The notes below the pieces were generated by a model. It was not told where the DNA came from and did not search any database. It saw nothing but the letters and a program-made list of their open reading frames with translations. The position numbers and the translations under genes were made by a program. DNA of 64,000 nt from DATBLE01 sp963734065 (lineage in GTDB: Bacteria > Actinomycetota > Thermoleophilia > Gaiellales > Gaiellaceae), in assembly GCA_963734065.1 (NCBI GenBank), contig CAVTFN010000004.1:575854-639853 (forward strand), read 5' to 3'. Shown here one piece after another: positions 9,167-20,245 of this stretch (the first letter of the stretch is position 1; every line of letters starts with the position of its first letter).

Positions 9167-9394
9167 ATGGCGCAGGCACAGGACACGCCCCGAGCGCACG
9201 TTGGCGACTTGGTGATCGTGGAGGGGCACCGGATCGGCGAGGCTCGCCGGATCGGCGAGATCCTCGAGGTGCTCGGCGAGGCTGGGCACGAGCACTACCG
9301 CGTCCGCTGGGACGACGACCATGAGAGCGTCTTCTATCCCTCCAGCGACTCGACGATCCAGAAAGCCGAGCCGCGGAAGAAGCGAAGACAGTGA
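9167..9394 (+). CDS. DUF1918 small protein
   Basis: The 75-residue protein has the DUF1918 layout: a beta-rich SH3-like core with HVGDLVIVEGHRIGEARRIG and the closing YRVRWDDDHESVFYPSSD. In mycobacteria, relatives of this family (Rv0569/Rv2302 type) respond to hypoxia and starvation; the biochemical role is unknown. A strong Shine-Dalgarno (GGGAGG about 10 nt upstream) fixes the ATG. It opens a group of small plus-strand genes inside the island. Confidence 0.85.
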   Translation: MAQAQDTPRAHVGDLVIVEGHRIGEARRIGEILEVLGEAGHEHYRVRWDDDHESVFYPSSDSTIQKAEPRKKRRQ

Positions 9395-9449
9395 CGAAGT
9401 GAGGTTCTTGGGTTAGGTTCCACTGCCCCACCTGATCTAGGGTGCCGAC

Positions 9450-9677
9450 ATGGCAGAGCGACTGAGGGTGTGGCTTGCAGGCGGCCACGAGTGCGATCTC
9501 GACCTTGGAGAAGGCTCAGTTCAAGACCTGATGGAGGAGATCGAGACCGCTGGCGATCGCAGCTGGTTTTCGACGGACGACGGACGCTCTCGTGTACGCG
9601 CGAGTGCGATCGTCAGGATCGAGGTCGAAGGTCAGCCTGACACGCCGCACGACCCTGTCGAGCGGCCAACCTCATAG
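9450..9677 (+). CDS. Small acidic hypothetical protein
   Basis: The 75-residue acidic protein begins MAERLRVWLAGGHECDLDLG and has a predicted alpha-beta core ending RASAIVRIEVEG. I do not recognise a family. TAGGGT at 9438-9443 sits 6 nt before the ATG, the leaderless pattern seen elsewhere in the window. It lies between the DUF1918 and DUF2188-like genes, all on the plus strand, which makes it a likely member of the same small-protein group. Confidence 0.6.
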   Translation: MAERLRVWLAGGHECDLDLGEGSVQDLMEEIETAGDRSWFSTDDGRSRVRASAIVRIEVEGQPDTPHDPVERPTS

Positions 9678-9689
9678 AGAGGGGCGGAC

Positions 9690-9854
9690 GTGCCTGAGAG
9701 CGGACTGCCGATTCGGGTCTACAAGGAACACGACACTTGGCACGTCGACTACGGCGAAGGCGAGACCGAAGACCACAGCAGCCGTGAGGAGGCCGAGGCG
9801 GCGGCCGACGCGGTCGCACAGGCCGAAGAGCGCAGCGTGGTCGTCGAGGAATGA
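9690..9854 (+). CDS. DUF2188-like 54-residue protein
   Basis: A GTG-started frame of 54 codons has a strong upstream GAGAGGGGCGG ribosome-binding site. The translation starts (V)PESGLPIRVYKEHDTWHVDY and continues with a helix SSREEAEAAADAVAQAEERS and the strand VVVEE. A beta hairpin carrying a Trp followed by an Ala-rich helix matches the DUF2188 pattern. It begins 12 nt after the preceding gene, so the two are probably co-transcribed. Function is unknown; relatives occur in stress-related small-gene clusters. Confidence 0.6.
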   Translation: MPESGLPIRVYKEHDTWHVDYGEGETEDHSSREEAEAAADAVAQAEERSVVVEE

Positions 9855-9918
9855 CGATCTCGTCGGCATGCTCACCAGGTTCGCCGGGCTCGCAGGAATC
9901 GGCGAGTTAACCGGTCGG

Positions 9919-10368
9919 TCAGGCTGCTCGTCTGCGCGCCCGCCGCGCTTTCTCTTCGTGGACGGCGCGAAGCATTCGCTCGGCGATGCCTTCTCGGTTG
10001 AGCCAGACGGTCCGTTGGCCGTGGGCGTCCTCGGCCCAGGGGAGGGGCAGCGAGAGCGCCTTGGCCCGCTTCTTGAGCGGTGTGGTGAGGACGGCGGCGA
10101 TGTTTCGGGGGCTGGCGACGCCGATCGCGTCCGCGAGCGCGAGTGAGCCGATCTCGCTGTCGTGCGCGAGTCGCGTGAAGAAAACTTCCGCGTTGTCGAG
10201 CACCACGTCGCCGAGGGAGGCGACGAACACGGCGCAGGTTCCCTCGTCGTAGCTCTCGAGCAGAGACGGTTTCGGCTGGGGTTGCCGCGTGAGGCCGAGC
10301 TCCTCTGCCAGGTACGGTGCGAGCCAGTGGGCGAGCGCGCGTGCGGCTGCCTCTGCCTCGTTCGTCAT
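9919..10368 (-). CDS. Hypothetical protein, 149 residues
   Basis: The start is set at MTNEAEAAARALAHW, because AGAGAGGAGGACGG lies directly upstream; a longer frame to 10422 has no such site. The protein is alpha-helical with a central segment GTCAVFVASLGDVVLDNAEV and a basic tail ending RRARRRAA. I do not recognise a family; the charged tail suggests nucleic-acid contact, which is only a guess. It is transcribed away from the GYD-hsp20 operon across an AT-rich intergenic region. Confidence 0.6.
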   Translation of the reverse strand: MTNEAEAAARALAHWLAPYLAEELGLTRQPQPKPSLLESYDEGTCAVFVASLGDVVLDNAEVFFTRLAHDSEIGSLALADAIGVASPRNIAAVLTTPLKKRAKALSLPLPWAEDAHGQRTVWLNREGIAERMLRAVHEEKARRARRRAA

Positions 10369-10417
10369 CCGTCCTCCTCTCTGCGTGGCCCGGTGCCTGC
10401 TCGGGTCCGATCTAACT

Positions 10418-10450
10418 AGCATACGAACTGCATGCTTTGTGCTATTATCA
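10418..10450. promoter_or_regulatory. AT-rich divergent promoter region with inverted repeat
   Basis: Between the hypothetical gene (minus) and the GYD gene (plus) the composition shifts strongly to A/T. An inverted repeat AGCAT-N9-ATGCT spans 10418-10436, and TATTAT, a good -10 sequence, follows at 10443-10448. The inverted repeat is placed to act as an operator for the GYD-hsp20 operon; the regulator is not known. Confidence 0.4.
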
Positions 10451-10483
10451 TACTAATCACAAGCGACAGAGAAAAGGTATGGG

Positions 10484-10771
10484 ATGTTCACTTACATCGG
10501 GTTGATTGAACTCACAGGCGAGGGCCGCGCGAAGGGGCTGGACAAGGCTCCTGAGTACCTCGAGAAGATCAGCAACATCATCGAGGAGGAGGGCGGCACG
10601 CTCGAGCAGGTCTACGCGATCATGGGCCCCTGGGACTTCCTCTCGATCGTCAAGTACCCAGACAACGAGACCGCCTTCCGCGTCCTCGCGAAGATCGCCA
10701 ACCTCGAGGTCGTCAAGACCGAGACCTTCCCGGCCGAACTGGTCGACGTTTTCATGAAGGCGCTCGTCTAG
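10484..10771 (+). CDS. GYD-domain protein
   Basis: The 95-residue ferredoxin-like-fold protein matches the GYD family (dimeric alpha-beta barrel group). It has an N-terminal strand (MFTYIGLIELTGEGRAKGLD), helix YLEKISNIIEEEGG, second strand YAIMGPWDFLSIVKYPDNE (the family G-x-[WY]-D position), and end strand VVKTETFPAE. Its role is not established; the fold is shared with ligand-sensing RAM and monooxygenase-like domains. It lies 83 bp upstream of hsp20 on the same strand and probably shares its AT-rich promoter. Confidence 0.8.
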   Translation: MFTYIGLIELTGEGRAKGLDKAPEYLEKISNIIEEEGGTLEQVYAIMGPWDFLSIVKYPDNETAFRVLAKIANLEVVKTETFPAELVDVFMKALV

Positions 10772-10854
10772 CCCCGAGCTGTACATAGGGCGGATCCCCG
10801 CCCGCGAAGGTCGCCCCGAGCGCCTTCGCGCCTGCTTTCCGAGAGGAGTGCACC

Positions 10855-11349
10855 ATGACAACTCTGGTTCGTTTTGATCCCTACCGTGAGGCGACGGCTC
10901 TGCAAGGCGAGATGGCCCGCTTCCTGAACTTGTTTGCCGGGGGAACCGGCACCACGACCGCGGGCGTCTGGGCTCCGGCGATGGATGTCTGGGAGACAGA
11001 CGACGAGATCGTCTACGCGTTCGATCTGCCCGGCATCCCCAAGGACACGGTCTCGATCGAGTTCGAGAACAGTGTCTTGACCGTCAGCGCCGAGCGCGAG
11101 CGCTCACAGGAAGTCTCGACCGACCGGATGTACCGTTCCGAGCGCCGGTACGGAGGCTTCTCGCGGGCGATCGGGCTGCCACAGGGCGTGTCTGAGGATC
11201 AGATCTCGGCTCGCTACGACAACGGCGAGCTCGAAATCCACGTCAAGAAGCCCGAGGTCGAGCTGCCGCACCGGATCGAGATCGGCAACGGCAAGGCCGC
11301 GATCGGTAACGGCAAGGCCACGATCGAGGGCAAGACGACGAAAGCGTAA
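10855..11349 (+). CDS. Hsp20 small heat-shock protein (island copy)
   Basis: The 164-residue protein has an alpha-crystallin domain at about residues 40-135: WAPAMDVWETDDEIVYAFDL, PGIPKDTVSIEFENSVLTVS and the family end GVSEDQISARYDNGELEIHV. The C-terminal extension contains an unusual repeat (IGNGKAAIGNGKATIEGKTT) in place of the usual I-x-I anchor. Small Hsp20 proteins hold unfolding proteins in a refoldable state. GAGAGGAG upstream fixes the ATG. A second, different hsp20 lies before lon at 36.1 kb. Confidence 0.92.
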   Translation: MTTLVRFDPYREATALQGEMARFLNLFAGGTGTTTAGVWAPAMDVWETDDEIVYAFDLPGIPKDTVSIEFENSVLTVSAERERSQEVSTDRMYRSERRYGGFSRAIGLPQGVSEDQISARYDNGELEIHVKKPEVELPHRIEIGNGKAAIGNGKATIEGKTTKA

Positions 11350-11371
11350 CCAGCACAGCGGTTACGGCTCA

Positions 11372-11407
11372 CGGGAGGCGGCCAGCCAGCCGCCTCCCGT
11401 CCTTTCC
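11372..11407 (+). terminator. Rho-independent-type terminator after hsp20
   Basis: Perfect 10-bp stem CGGGAGGCGG / CCGCCTCCCG with an 8-nt loop, followed by TCCTTTCC. It lies 22 nt after the hsp20 stop and 40 nt before the end of the convergent DHOD-like gene. Confidence 0.75.
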
Positions 11408-11448
11408 GCGGGGTCACCCGCCGGTGTCGCGCAAGGCCGCCGGCCGCC

Positions 11449-12455
11449 TCACCAGGGCCCATAGAGGCCGCTGTTGGCTTGCCGCATCGCGCCGACGTAG
11501 CCGGCTCGCTCGTAGTCCGTCTCGTCTGTGCCGGGCGGGACGGCGAGCATCCCGCGCAGCTCGTCGAGGGCTGCGAATCCCTTGCTTGCCATCCACGCCT
11601 CTAGTCCGTCGATTAGCACGGTTGTGTGCTCGGGGCCGTGCCGCAGTAGTGCCGAGGCGGTCATGACGACGTCGGCGCCGGCGAGGAGGTACTTGGCGAC
11701 GTCGGCCGCGGTCTCGACGCCTGTGGTCGCCGCGAGGGAGGCGCGTACGCGTCCGTGGAGGAGTGCGATCCACGTGCGCGGCAGCCTCGCTTCCTCCGGG
11801 CCAGAGAGGCCGACCTGGGGCACGACGGCGAGCTTCTCCGGGTCGATGTCGGGCTGTAGGAATCGGTTGAACAGCACGAGCGCATCCGCGCCAGCCTCGT
11901 CCAGCCGCAACGCGATCTCACCGGTCGAGCTGAAGTACGGGCTGAGCTTGACCGCCACCGGCACGCCGACCGCGTCCTTGACCCGCGCCAGGACGTCGAG
12001 GTGCCTTTGTTCGACGTCGCGTCCCGAGGTGTGCGGGTCGCCGGGGAGGTAGTAGATGTTCAGCTCGATCGCGGCGGCGCCGGCGTTCTGCATCGCCCGG
12101 GCGTAGTCGGCCCAGCCTCCCGGTGTGACACCGTTCAGACTGGCGATCACCGGCACGTCGACTGCAGCGGCGGCGCGCTCGAGCAGGCTCAGGTAGCGGC
12201 GCGGGCCGGCCTCGTCCTCGGCGGCGGTCGGGAAGTAGGAGAGCGACTCGGCGAAGCTCTCCGTGCCGGCGTCGACCAGCCGCGTGTTCTCGGCTGCCTC
12301 GCGGCGCAGCTGCTCCTCGAAGAGCGAGTAGAGGACGACCGCGCCCACGCCGGCGTCGGCCAGTCGCCGTACTCCGTCCACCGTCTGCGAGAGTGGCGAC
12401 GCGGACGCGACGAGCGGGTTGCGGAGCGTGAGTCCCATGTAGCCGGTCGAGAGGT

Positions 12456-12459
<4 letters not shown>
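11449..12459 (-). CDS. Dihydroorotate dehydrogenase-like FMN protein
   Basis: The 336-residue TIM-barrel protein resembles class 1 dihydroorotate dehydrogenases. It starts MNLSTGYMGLTLRNPLVASA and has the conserved VIASLNGVTPGGWADYARAM strand, the AVKLSPYF strand with its FMN-binding Lys, and a C-terminal FMN phosphate-binding loop around GVETAADVAKYLLAGADVVM. It overlaps the nifJ stop by ATGA, so it is translationally coupled. Because it is fused into an operon with nifJ and a GltD-like flavoprotein, with no pyrimidine genes nearby, I infer a redox role linked to pyruvate:ferredoxin oxidoreductase rather than pyrimidine synthesis. Confidence 0.82.
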
Positions 12460-16024
<3,565 letters not shown>

Positions 16025-16025
<1 letters not shown>

Positions 16026-17662
16026 CAGCGGCCGGGCTCCTGGATCATCTCGATCGCGTGCACGGGGCACTGCTCGAAGCAGATGCCGCAACCGGTACAG
16101 CGATCGTAGTCGAACCGGTAGCGGTGCCCCTCACCGAGCTTGATCACCGCGTCCTCGGGACACGCGCCCAGGCAGCCGTCGCACTCGAAGCAGTTGCCAC
16201 AGGACAGGCACCGGCCCGCCTCGTAGACCGCCTCCTCGGCGGAGAGGCCGCCGACCACCTCTCCGAAGCCCGCGATCCGCTCCTCCGGCGGGAGTTCGGG
16301 CTGCTGCCGACGGGGATTGTCGCCGAAGTACCAGAGGTGCAGCTTGTCGAAGCTCGCCAGCTCGTGCTTGGGTGCACTTACCGCAGTGGCCCCGCGCAGC
16401 CAGGCGTCGATGTGGCGGGCCGCCTTCTTGCCATGGCCCACGCCGACCGTCACGGTCTGGTCGCTCGGCACCATGTCGCCGCCTGCGAACAGGCCGGGGC
16501 TGCCGGTCTGGAGCGACGTCGACACCTGCACGGTCCCGTCGGGCGCGAACTCCACTCCCGGCACCCGGCGCAGGAAGGCGGTGTCGGACTCCTGGCCAAG
16601 CGCCAGGATCACCGTGTCGGCGGCGAGCGTCTCGAACCGGCCCGTCGGCTGCGGATAGCCGGACTCGTCGAGCTCCATCAGCTCGACCTCGAGCTCCGGA
16701 CCGTCGAAGGCCGCGATCGTGCGCAGCCAGTGGATCCGCACGCCCTCCCGCTCGGCGTCCTCCGCCTCGTCGAGATGGGCGGGCATCTGCTCCCGGGTCC
16801 GCCTGTAGACGATCAGCGCCTCGTCGGCGCCCATCCGGCGGGCAACTCGGGCGGCGTCCATCGCCGTGTTGCCGCCGCCGTAGACCGCCACGCGCCGGCC
16901 GATCACCGGCCGCTCGCCGGAAGCGACACTACGAAGGAACGACACCGCGTCGACGATCCGGCCGGCATCACGGGCCGGGATGTCGACCCGCTTGGAAAGG
17001 TGCGCTCCGACCGCGACGAAGACCGCGTCGAAGGCCCCCTCGTCGCGCTCGGCCACGAGGTCCTCGACCTTGTGCCCGCAGGTCACCCGTACACCCATCG
17101 CTGCGATCCGGTCGAGCTCGCCCGTGAGCACGTCGCGGGGCAGCCGGTAGGCCGGGATGCCGTACCGCATCATTCCACCCGTCTGCTCGCCGGAGTCCCG
17201 GATCTCGACCTCGTGGCCAAGCCGGCCCAGGTGGTAGGCGGCTGACAGACCGCACGGCCCTGCGCCGACCACGAGCACCCGCCTGCCGCTGCGGACCCGG
17301 GAAGGGTCGAATTGCCAACCCTGCTCGAGCGCCAGGTCGCCCAGGAAGCGCTCGACCGAGTGGATCGAGACGGCGCTGTCGAGGCTGGCGCGGTTGCAGA
17401 CGCTCTCGCACGGGTGGTAGCAGACCCGCCCGTGGATCGCGGGCAACGGATTGTCCGCGACCAGCTGACGCCAGGCCTGCTCGTGCCGGCCCGCCTGGGT
17501 GTGCGACAGCCAGGCCTGGATGTTCTCGCCCGCAGGGCAGCCCGCATTGCACGGCGGCAGCAAATCGACGTACACAGGGCGGCGTTCCCGGACCGGGCCC
17601 GCGTGCGACCGTCCATGCAGCAGGTCCGGCAGCGGCGTGACGTCCCGCATCGGGTTGCTCAT
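16025..17662 (-). CDS. GltD-like NAD(P)H:ferredoxin-type flavoprotein with C-terminal 4Fe-4S domain
   Basis: The 545-residue protein follows the glutamate synthase small-subunit layout. The N-terminal Fe-S domain shows PPCNAGCPAGENIQAWL and CYHPCESVCNR; the FAD Rossmann motif is GAGPCGLSAAYHLG (about 130-145); the NAD(P) Rossmann motif is YGGGNTAMDAARVARRMGA. It carries an extra tail with two ferredoxin motifs (CLSCGNCFECDGCLGACP and CTGCGICFEQCP). No GltB large subunit is present. First in a three-gene operon with nifJ, it most likely passes electrons between NAD(P)H and the PFOR/ferredoxin pool. That role is inferred from architecture and coupling, not proved. Confidence 0.85.
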
Positions 17663-18036
17663 GCCCGTCGCCGCGGTCGGACAACCATCGCTCCTAGGCT
17701 AACTCGCCTGACGTGGGCTCGCCCGTCCTAGAACTCGTTCGCGCCTCACATGAATCGGAAGTGGGGGCCGTCTCTGGCTCAGCACAGGGGCGTGGGCGGC
17801 TCCTCCCGGGCCATCGTCTGGGTCGCGGTCGGGCGACGGTGCTGGAGACGGCCCGGGGAGCCACCCACCTTCTCTGCTGATCTGAACTGCTCCCTGACGG
17901 CCGAATCCGGGAAGCGATACTCCTCGCCGCCGCGTTAGTGAGCTGTTACCGCAGGCTTCTACGGTTGCGGGGTGGAATCTAATTTGGGCTTTACATCGTG
18001 GGCGTAGGCTTGTGCGGTCGATCGTTCGGGGGCGTT
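17663..18036. other. Intergenic region, no gene seen
   Basis: This is 374 bp between the divergently transcribed GltD-like and PKD-protein genes. I see no convincing frame, hairpin or repeat. It must contain the promoters of both genes. Confidence 0.5.
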
Positions 18037-19593
18037 ATGCGGATCGTCGTCGGGACTGCGTTGGCGATCGGGATCGTGGCGTTGCTGCCGACGGCGGCGG
18101 GCGGTGCATCGGGTGGAGGGTGGGTTTCGCCGCCGACCGTTCTGGCTCCTCGTGGTGCTGGCGTTGTCGATGTCGCGGTCACGTCTGGTGGTGGTGCTGT
18201 CGTGGTGTGGGGCGCTGGCGACAGCGTTCAGGAATCGACTCGTGTAGCTGGCCGTGGGTGGGGCCCGCCGTCGAGTTTCGGGAGTGCGCTTACGCCTGTT
18301 GGTTGGCGTCTTGCGGTTGATCGTGCCGGGGATGTTTTCGTCGTCGGAACGCAGTACGACCAGTCCCTGAGCCAGGCAGCGCCGCTGAGGGTGCTCGCCT
18401 ATGAGCGGGCTAACGGAACCAACGTGTGGAATGGGCCGGTCGTGTTGTCCGGGCCGGTGTCTGAGTACGACGAAAGCGATCCTGACTTGGCTGGCAATGA
18501 CGCTGGCGAGGCTGTGGTCGCTTGGACGGGCATCGAACGGTACGGCGATCTGCCAGTCGCTCGTGCAGCGCTCCTGCGTGCCGACGGAACTTGGGAAGCA
18601 GCGCAGAATCTTGGCTACGCCGGGCCGACCTATTCCTCTCCGAGCGCCGCGATCGATGCGCAGGGGGACGCGCTCGTGGTGTGGGCGCGGGGACCAATCG
18701 CCTACGCAGAGTCGCGGCTAGCCGGGTCGGCTTGGGGAGAAGCGGTCGTTCTCTCTCAACACGCTTACGGTGGGTACGCGGGCGTTGCCATGAATCGCCG
18801 CGGCGACGCGCTCGCCGTCTGGTTAGAGCGAGACGACACGGGACACGTCGCTCCCGTTTCGTCTTTTCGTCCTGCCGGTGTGTCGGGTTGGATGCCCACC
18901 ACGCGCACTCCGATTAACAACCTGAATTCGGCTGACTTCGTCTCGTTCGTGCTCGACGATGCCGGGAACGCGACGCTCGTCGCGCCCGGATTAAACGGCG
19001 AGATCGTGGCGACAACCCGTGCAGTCGGTGCTGTCAGTTGGGCGGAACCGGTGGCGCTCGGCGACGACGGGTACGGCTCCGGCCAGCATCCCTTGTGTCT
19101 CAGTCCGCACAGCGCCGTGGACGCGACAGGCGGCGTGGTGGTCGTCTGGGGTGGTGCGGCGCTCCATGCGGCGCGTCGGCTTGCTGGATCGTCGACATGG
19201 GAGAAGACCGTGATCGTCGCTCCCAGCGGCGGCTGCGGGAGCCTGGCTTTGGCCGGTGACTCGGCAGGCGACGCAGTCGCGGTTTGGCACGGGGGCGGAG
19301 GGTCTCCCAACGCCTCCGTTCTTGACAGCACGCCGCCGGTTCTCACAAAGCTCGTCATCCCGAGAACGGCGCGGTCCCGGCATCGCGTGCGGTTCGCGGT
19401 AACAGCATCCGATCTCTGGTCGTCAGTGGCAAGTCCACCGCTCTGGCGATTTGGCGACGGCACCAGCCGAAGAGGGACTGTCGTCAATCACCTGTTCCGG
19501 CGACCCGGCCGCTACCGAGTCAGCGTCACCGCAACCGACCAAGCAGGCAACACGGCCGTCTCGACAGCAACCATCCGGGTGACCCCGGCGTAG
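18037..19593 (+). CDS. Secreted repeat protein with C-terminal PKD domain
   Basis: The start is chosen at MRIVVGTALAIGIVALLPTA, which gives a clean signal peptide and follows a GGGGGCG site. The 518-residue product has a long beta-rich body with repeated short motifs ending in D.AG.A...W (DRAGDVFVV, NDAGEAVVAW, DAQGDALVVW, NRRGDALAVW, DAAGNATLV, DSAGDAVAVW), spaced about 45-60 residues apart, suggesting a beta-propeller. The last 85 residues form a PKD domain (LWRFGDGTSRRGTVVNHLF, then GRYRVSVTATDQAGN). It is probably an extracellular or surface protein. GC is slightly lower and GT-rich codons are more common than in its neighbours. Its role is unknown. Confidence 0.75.
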   Translation: MRIVVGTALAIGIVALLPTAAGGASGGGWVSPPTVLAPRGAGVVDVAVTSGGGAVVVWGAGDSVQESTRVAGRGWGPPSSFGSALTPVGWRLAVDRAGDVFVVGTQYDQSLSQAAPLRVLAYERANGTNVWNGPVVLSGPVSEYDESDPDLAGNDAGEAVVAWTGIERYGDLPVARAALLRADGTWEAAQNLGYAGPTYSSPSAAIDAQGDALVVWARGPIAYAESRLAGSAWGEAVVLSQHAYGGYAGVAMNRRGDALAVWLERDDTGHVAPVSSFRPAGVSGWMPTTRTPINNLNSADFVSFVLDDAGNATLVAPGLNGEIVATTRAVGAVSWAEPVALGDDGYGSGQHPLCLSPHSAVDATGGVVVVWGGAALHAARRLAGSSTWEKTVIVAPSGGCGSLALAGDSAGDAVAVWHGGGGSPNASVLDSTPPVLTKLVIPRTARSRHRVRFAVTASDLWSSVASPPLWRFGDGTSRRGTVVNHLFRRPGRYRVSVTATDQAGNTAVSTATIRVTPA

Positions 19594-19649
19594 GTCCACC
19601 CCTGGCAACACTCGCCTCCGGGGATGCGACGACTGCGAAAATTAAGAGC

Positions 19650-20012
19650 GTGAGCACTGCTCAGAACAGCAGCGGATCAACGGGGAAGATCGGCCGTCCC
19701 TGGCCCCGTGGGGTCAGCGGCAACCCCGGCGGCAGGCCACAGGGCCTCGCCCGGGCGACCCGCGAGTTGGTCGGCGAGGACGGTCAGGCATTGGCCGGGC
19801 TGTGGTGGTCGATTGCCCAGGATCCGATGCAGAGGACATCGGACCGGCTCGAAGCCTCCAAGCTCCTGGCCGATCGGGGCTGGGGGAAGGCTGCCGTTTT
19901 CCAGCCCCAGGAGGGCGACCCGCTGGACCTGGCCGCGCTGGAGGGGGCGGCGGAAGAGTTCCGGGCGAAGATCCTGCGGCTTGCGGCGGAGCCGGAAGCA
20001 AGCCCGAACTGA
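19650..20012 (+). CDS. DUF5681 phage-associated protein
   Basis: The 120-residue protein carries the DUF5681 signature early (GRPWPRGVSGNPGGRPQGLA). A helical region with LEASKLLADRGWGKA follows. DUF5681 proteins typically sit in prophages next to terminase genes. No terminase or other phage gene is present here, so this looks like a remnant. It lies 138 bp inside the att repeat next to tRNA-Lys, supporting a mobile origin for this end of the island. The GTG start at 19650 is uncertain. Confidence 0.75.
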   Translation: MSTAQNSSGSTGKIGRPWPRGVSGNPGGRPQGLARATRELVGEDGQALAGLWWSIAQDPMQRTSDRLEASKLLADRGWGKAAVFQPQEGDPLDLAALEGAAEEFRAKILRLAAEPEASPN

Positions 20013-20120
20013 GCAGTTGCTCCAGGCTGGCCGTCGTCACCGGCGGTGTCTACGCGGGCAGGCCACGTGTGGGCCCCCTGCGTGGCCCCACCGACTCGAT
20101 GCAGTGACCGGCCGAAAAGA

Positions 20121-20144
20121 GAAAAAGCCCCGTTGCAGGGGCTT
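20121..20144 (-). terminator. Terminator downstream of tRNA-Lys, on the island side
   Basis: On the minus strand AAGCCCC-TGCAAC-GGGGCTT is followed by a T-rich run. It lies about 6 nt past the tRNA 3' end and inside the island side of the att repeat, so the incoming element appears to provide the tRNA gene with a terminator. Confidence 0.75.
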
Positions 20145-20148
20145 CCGG

Positions 20149-20191
20149 ATGGGCCGTGAAGGATTCGAACCTTCGACCTTGGGATTAAGAG
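20149..20191 (-). repeat. Direct repeat inside intact tRNA-Lys, candidate attachment site (tRNA end)
   Basis: These 43 nt are identical to 4775-4817. They cover the tRNA from the anticodon loop to the 3' end plus two bases. With the distal copy they bracket 15.4 kb. Confidence 0.85.
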
Positions 20192-20222
20192 TCCCCTGCT
20201 CTACCAACTGAGCTAACGGCCC
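20150..20222 (-). tRNA. tRNA-Lys (anticodon CTT)
   Basis: The acceptor stem is GGGCCGT/ACGGCCC and the D arm is GCTC-AGTTGGTA-GAGC. The anticodon stem GGGGA/TCCC(A) encloses loop CTCTTAA, giving anticodon CTT. The T arm is GAAGG-TTCGAAT-CCTTC and the discriminator base is A. CCA is not encoded. The gene is complete, with its 3' half repeated at 4775-4817. Confidence 0.95.
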
Positions 20223-20245
20223 GCGGGCTGCGTAGTCTAGCCCGG

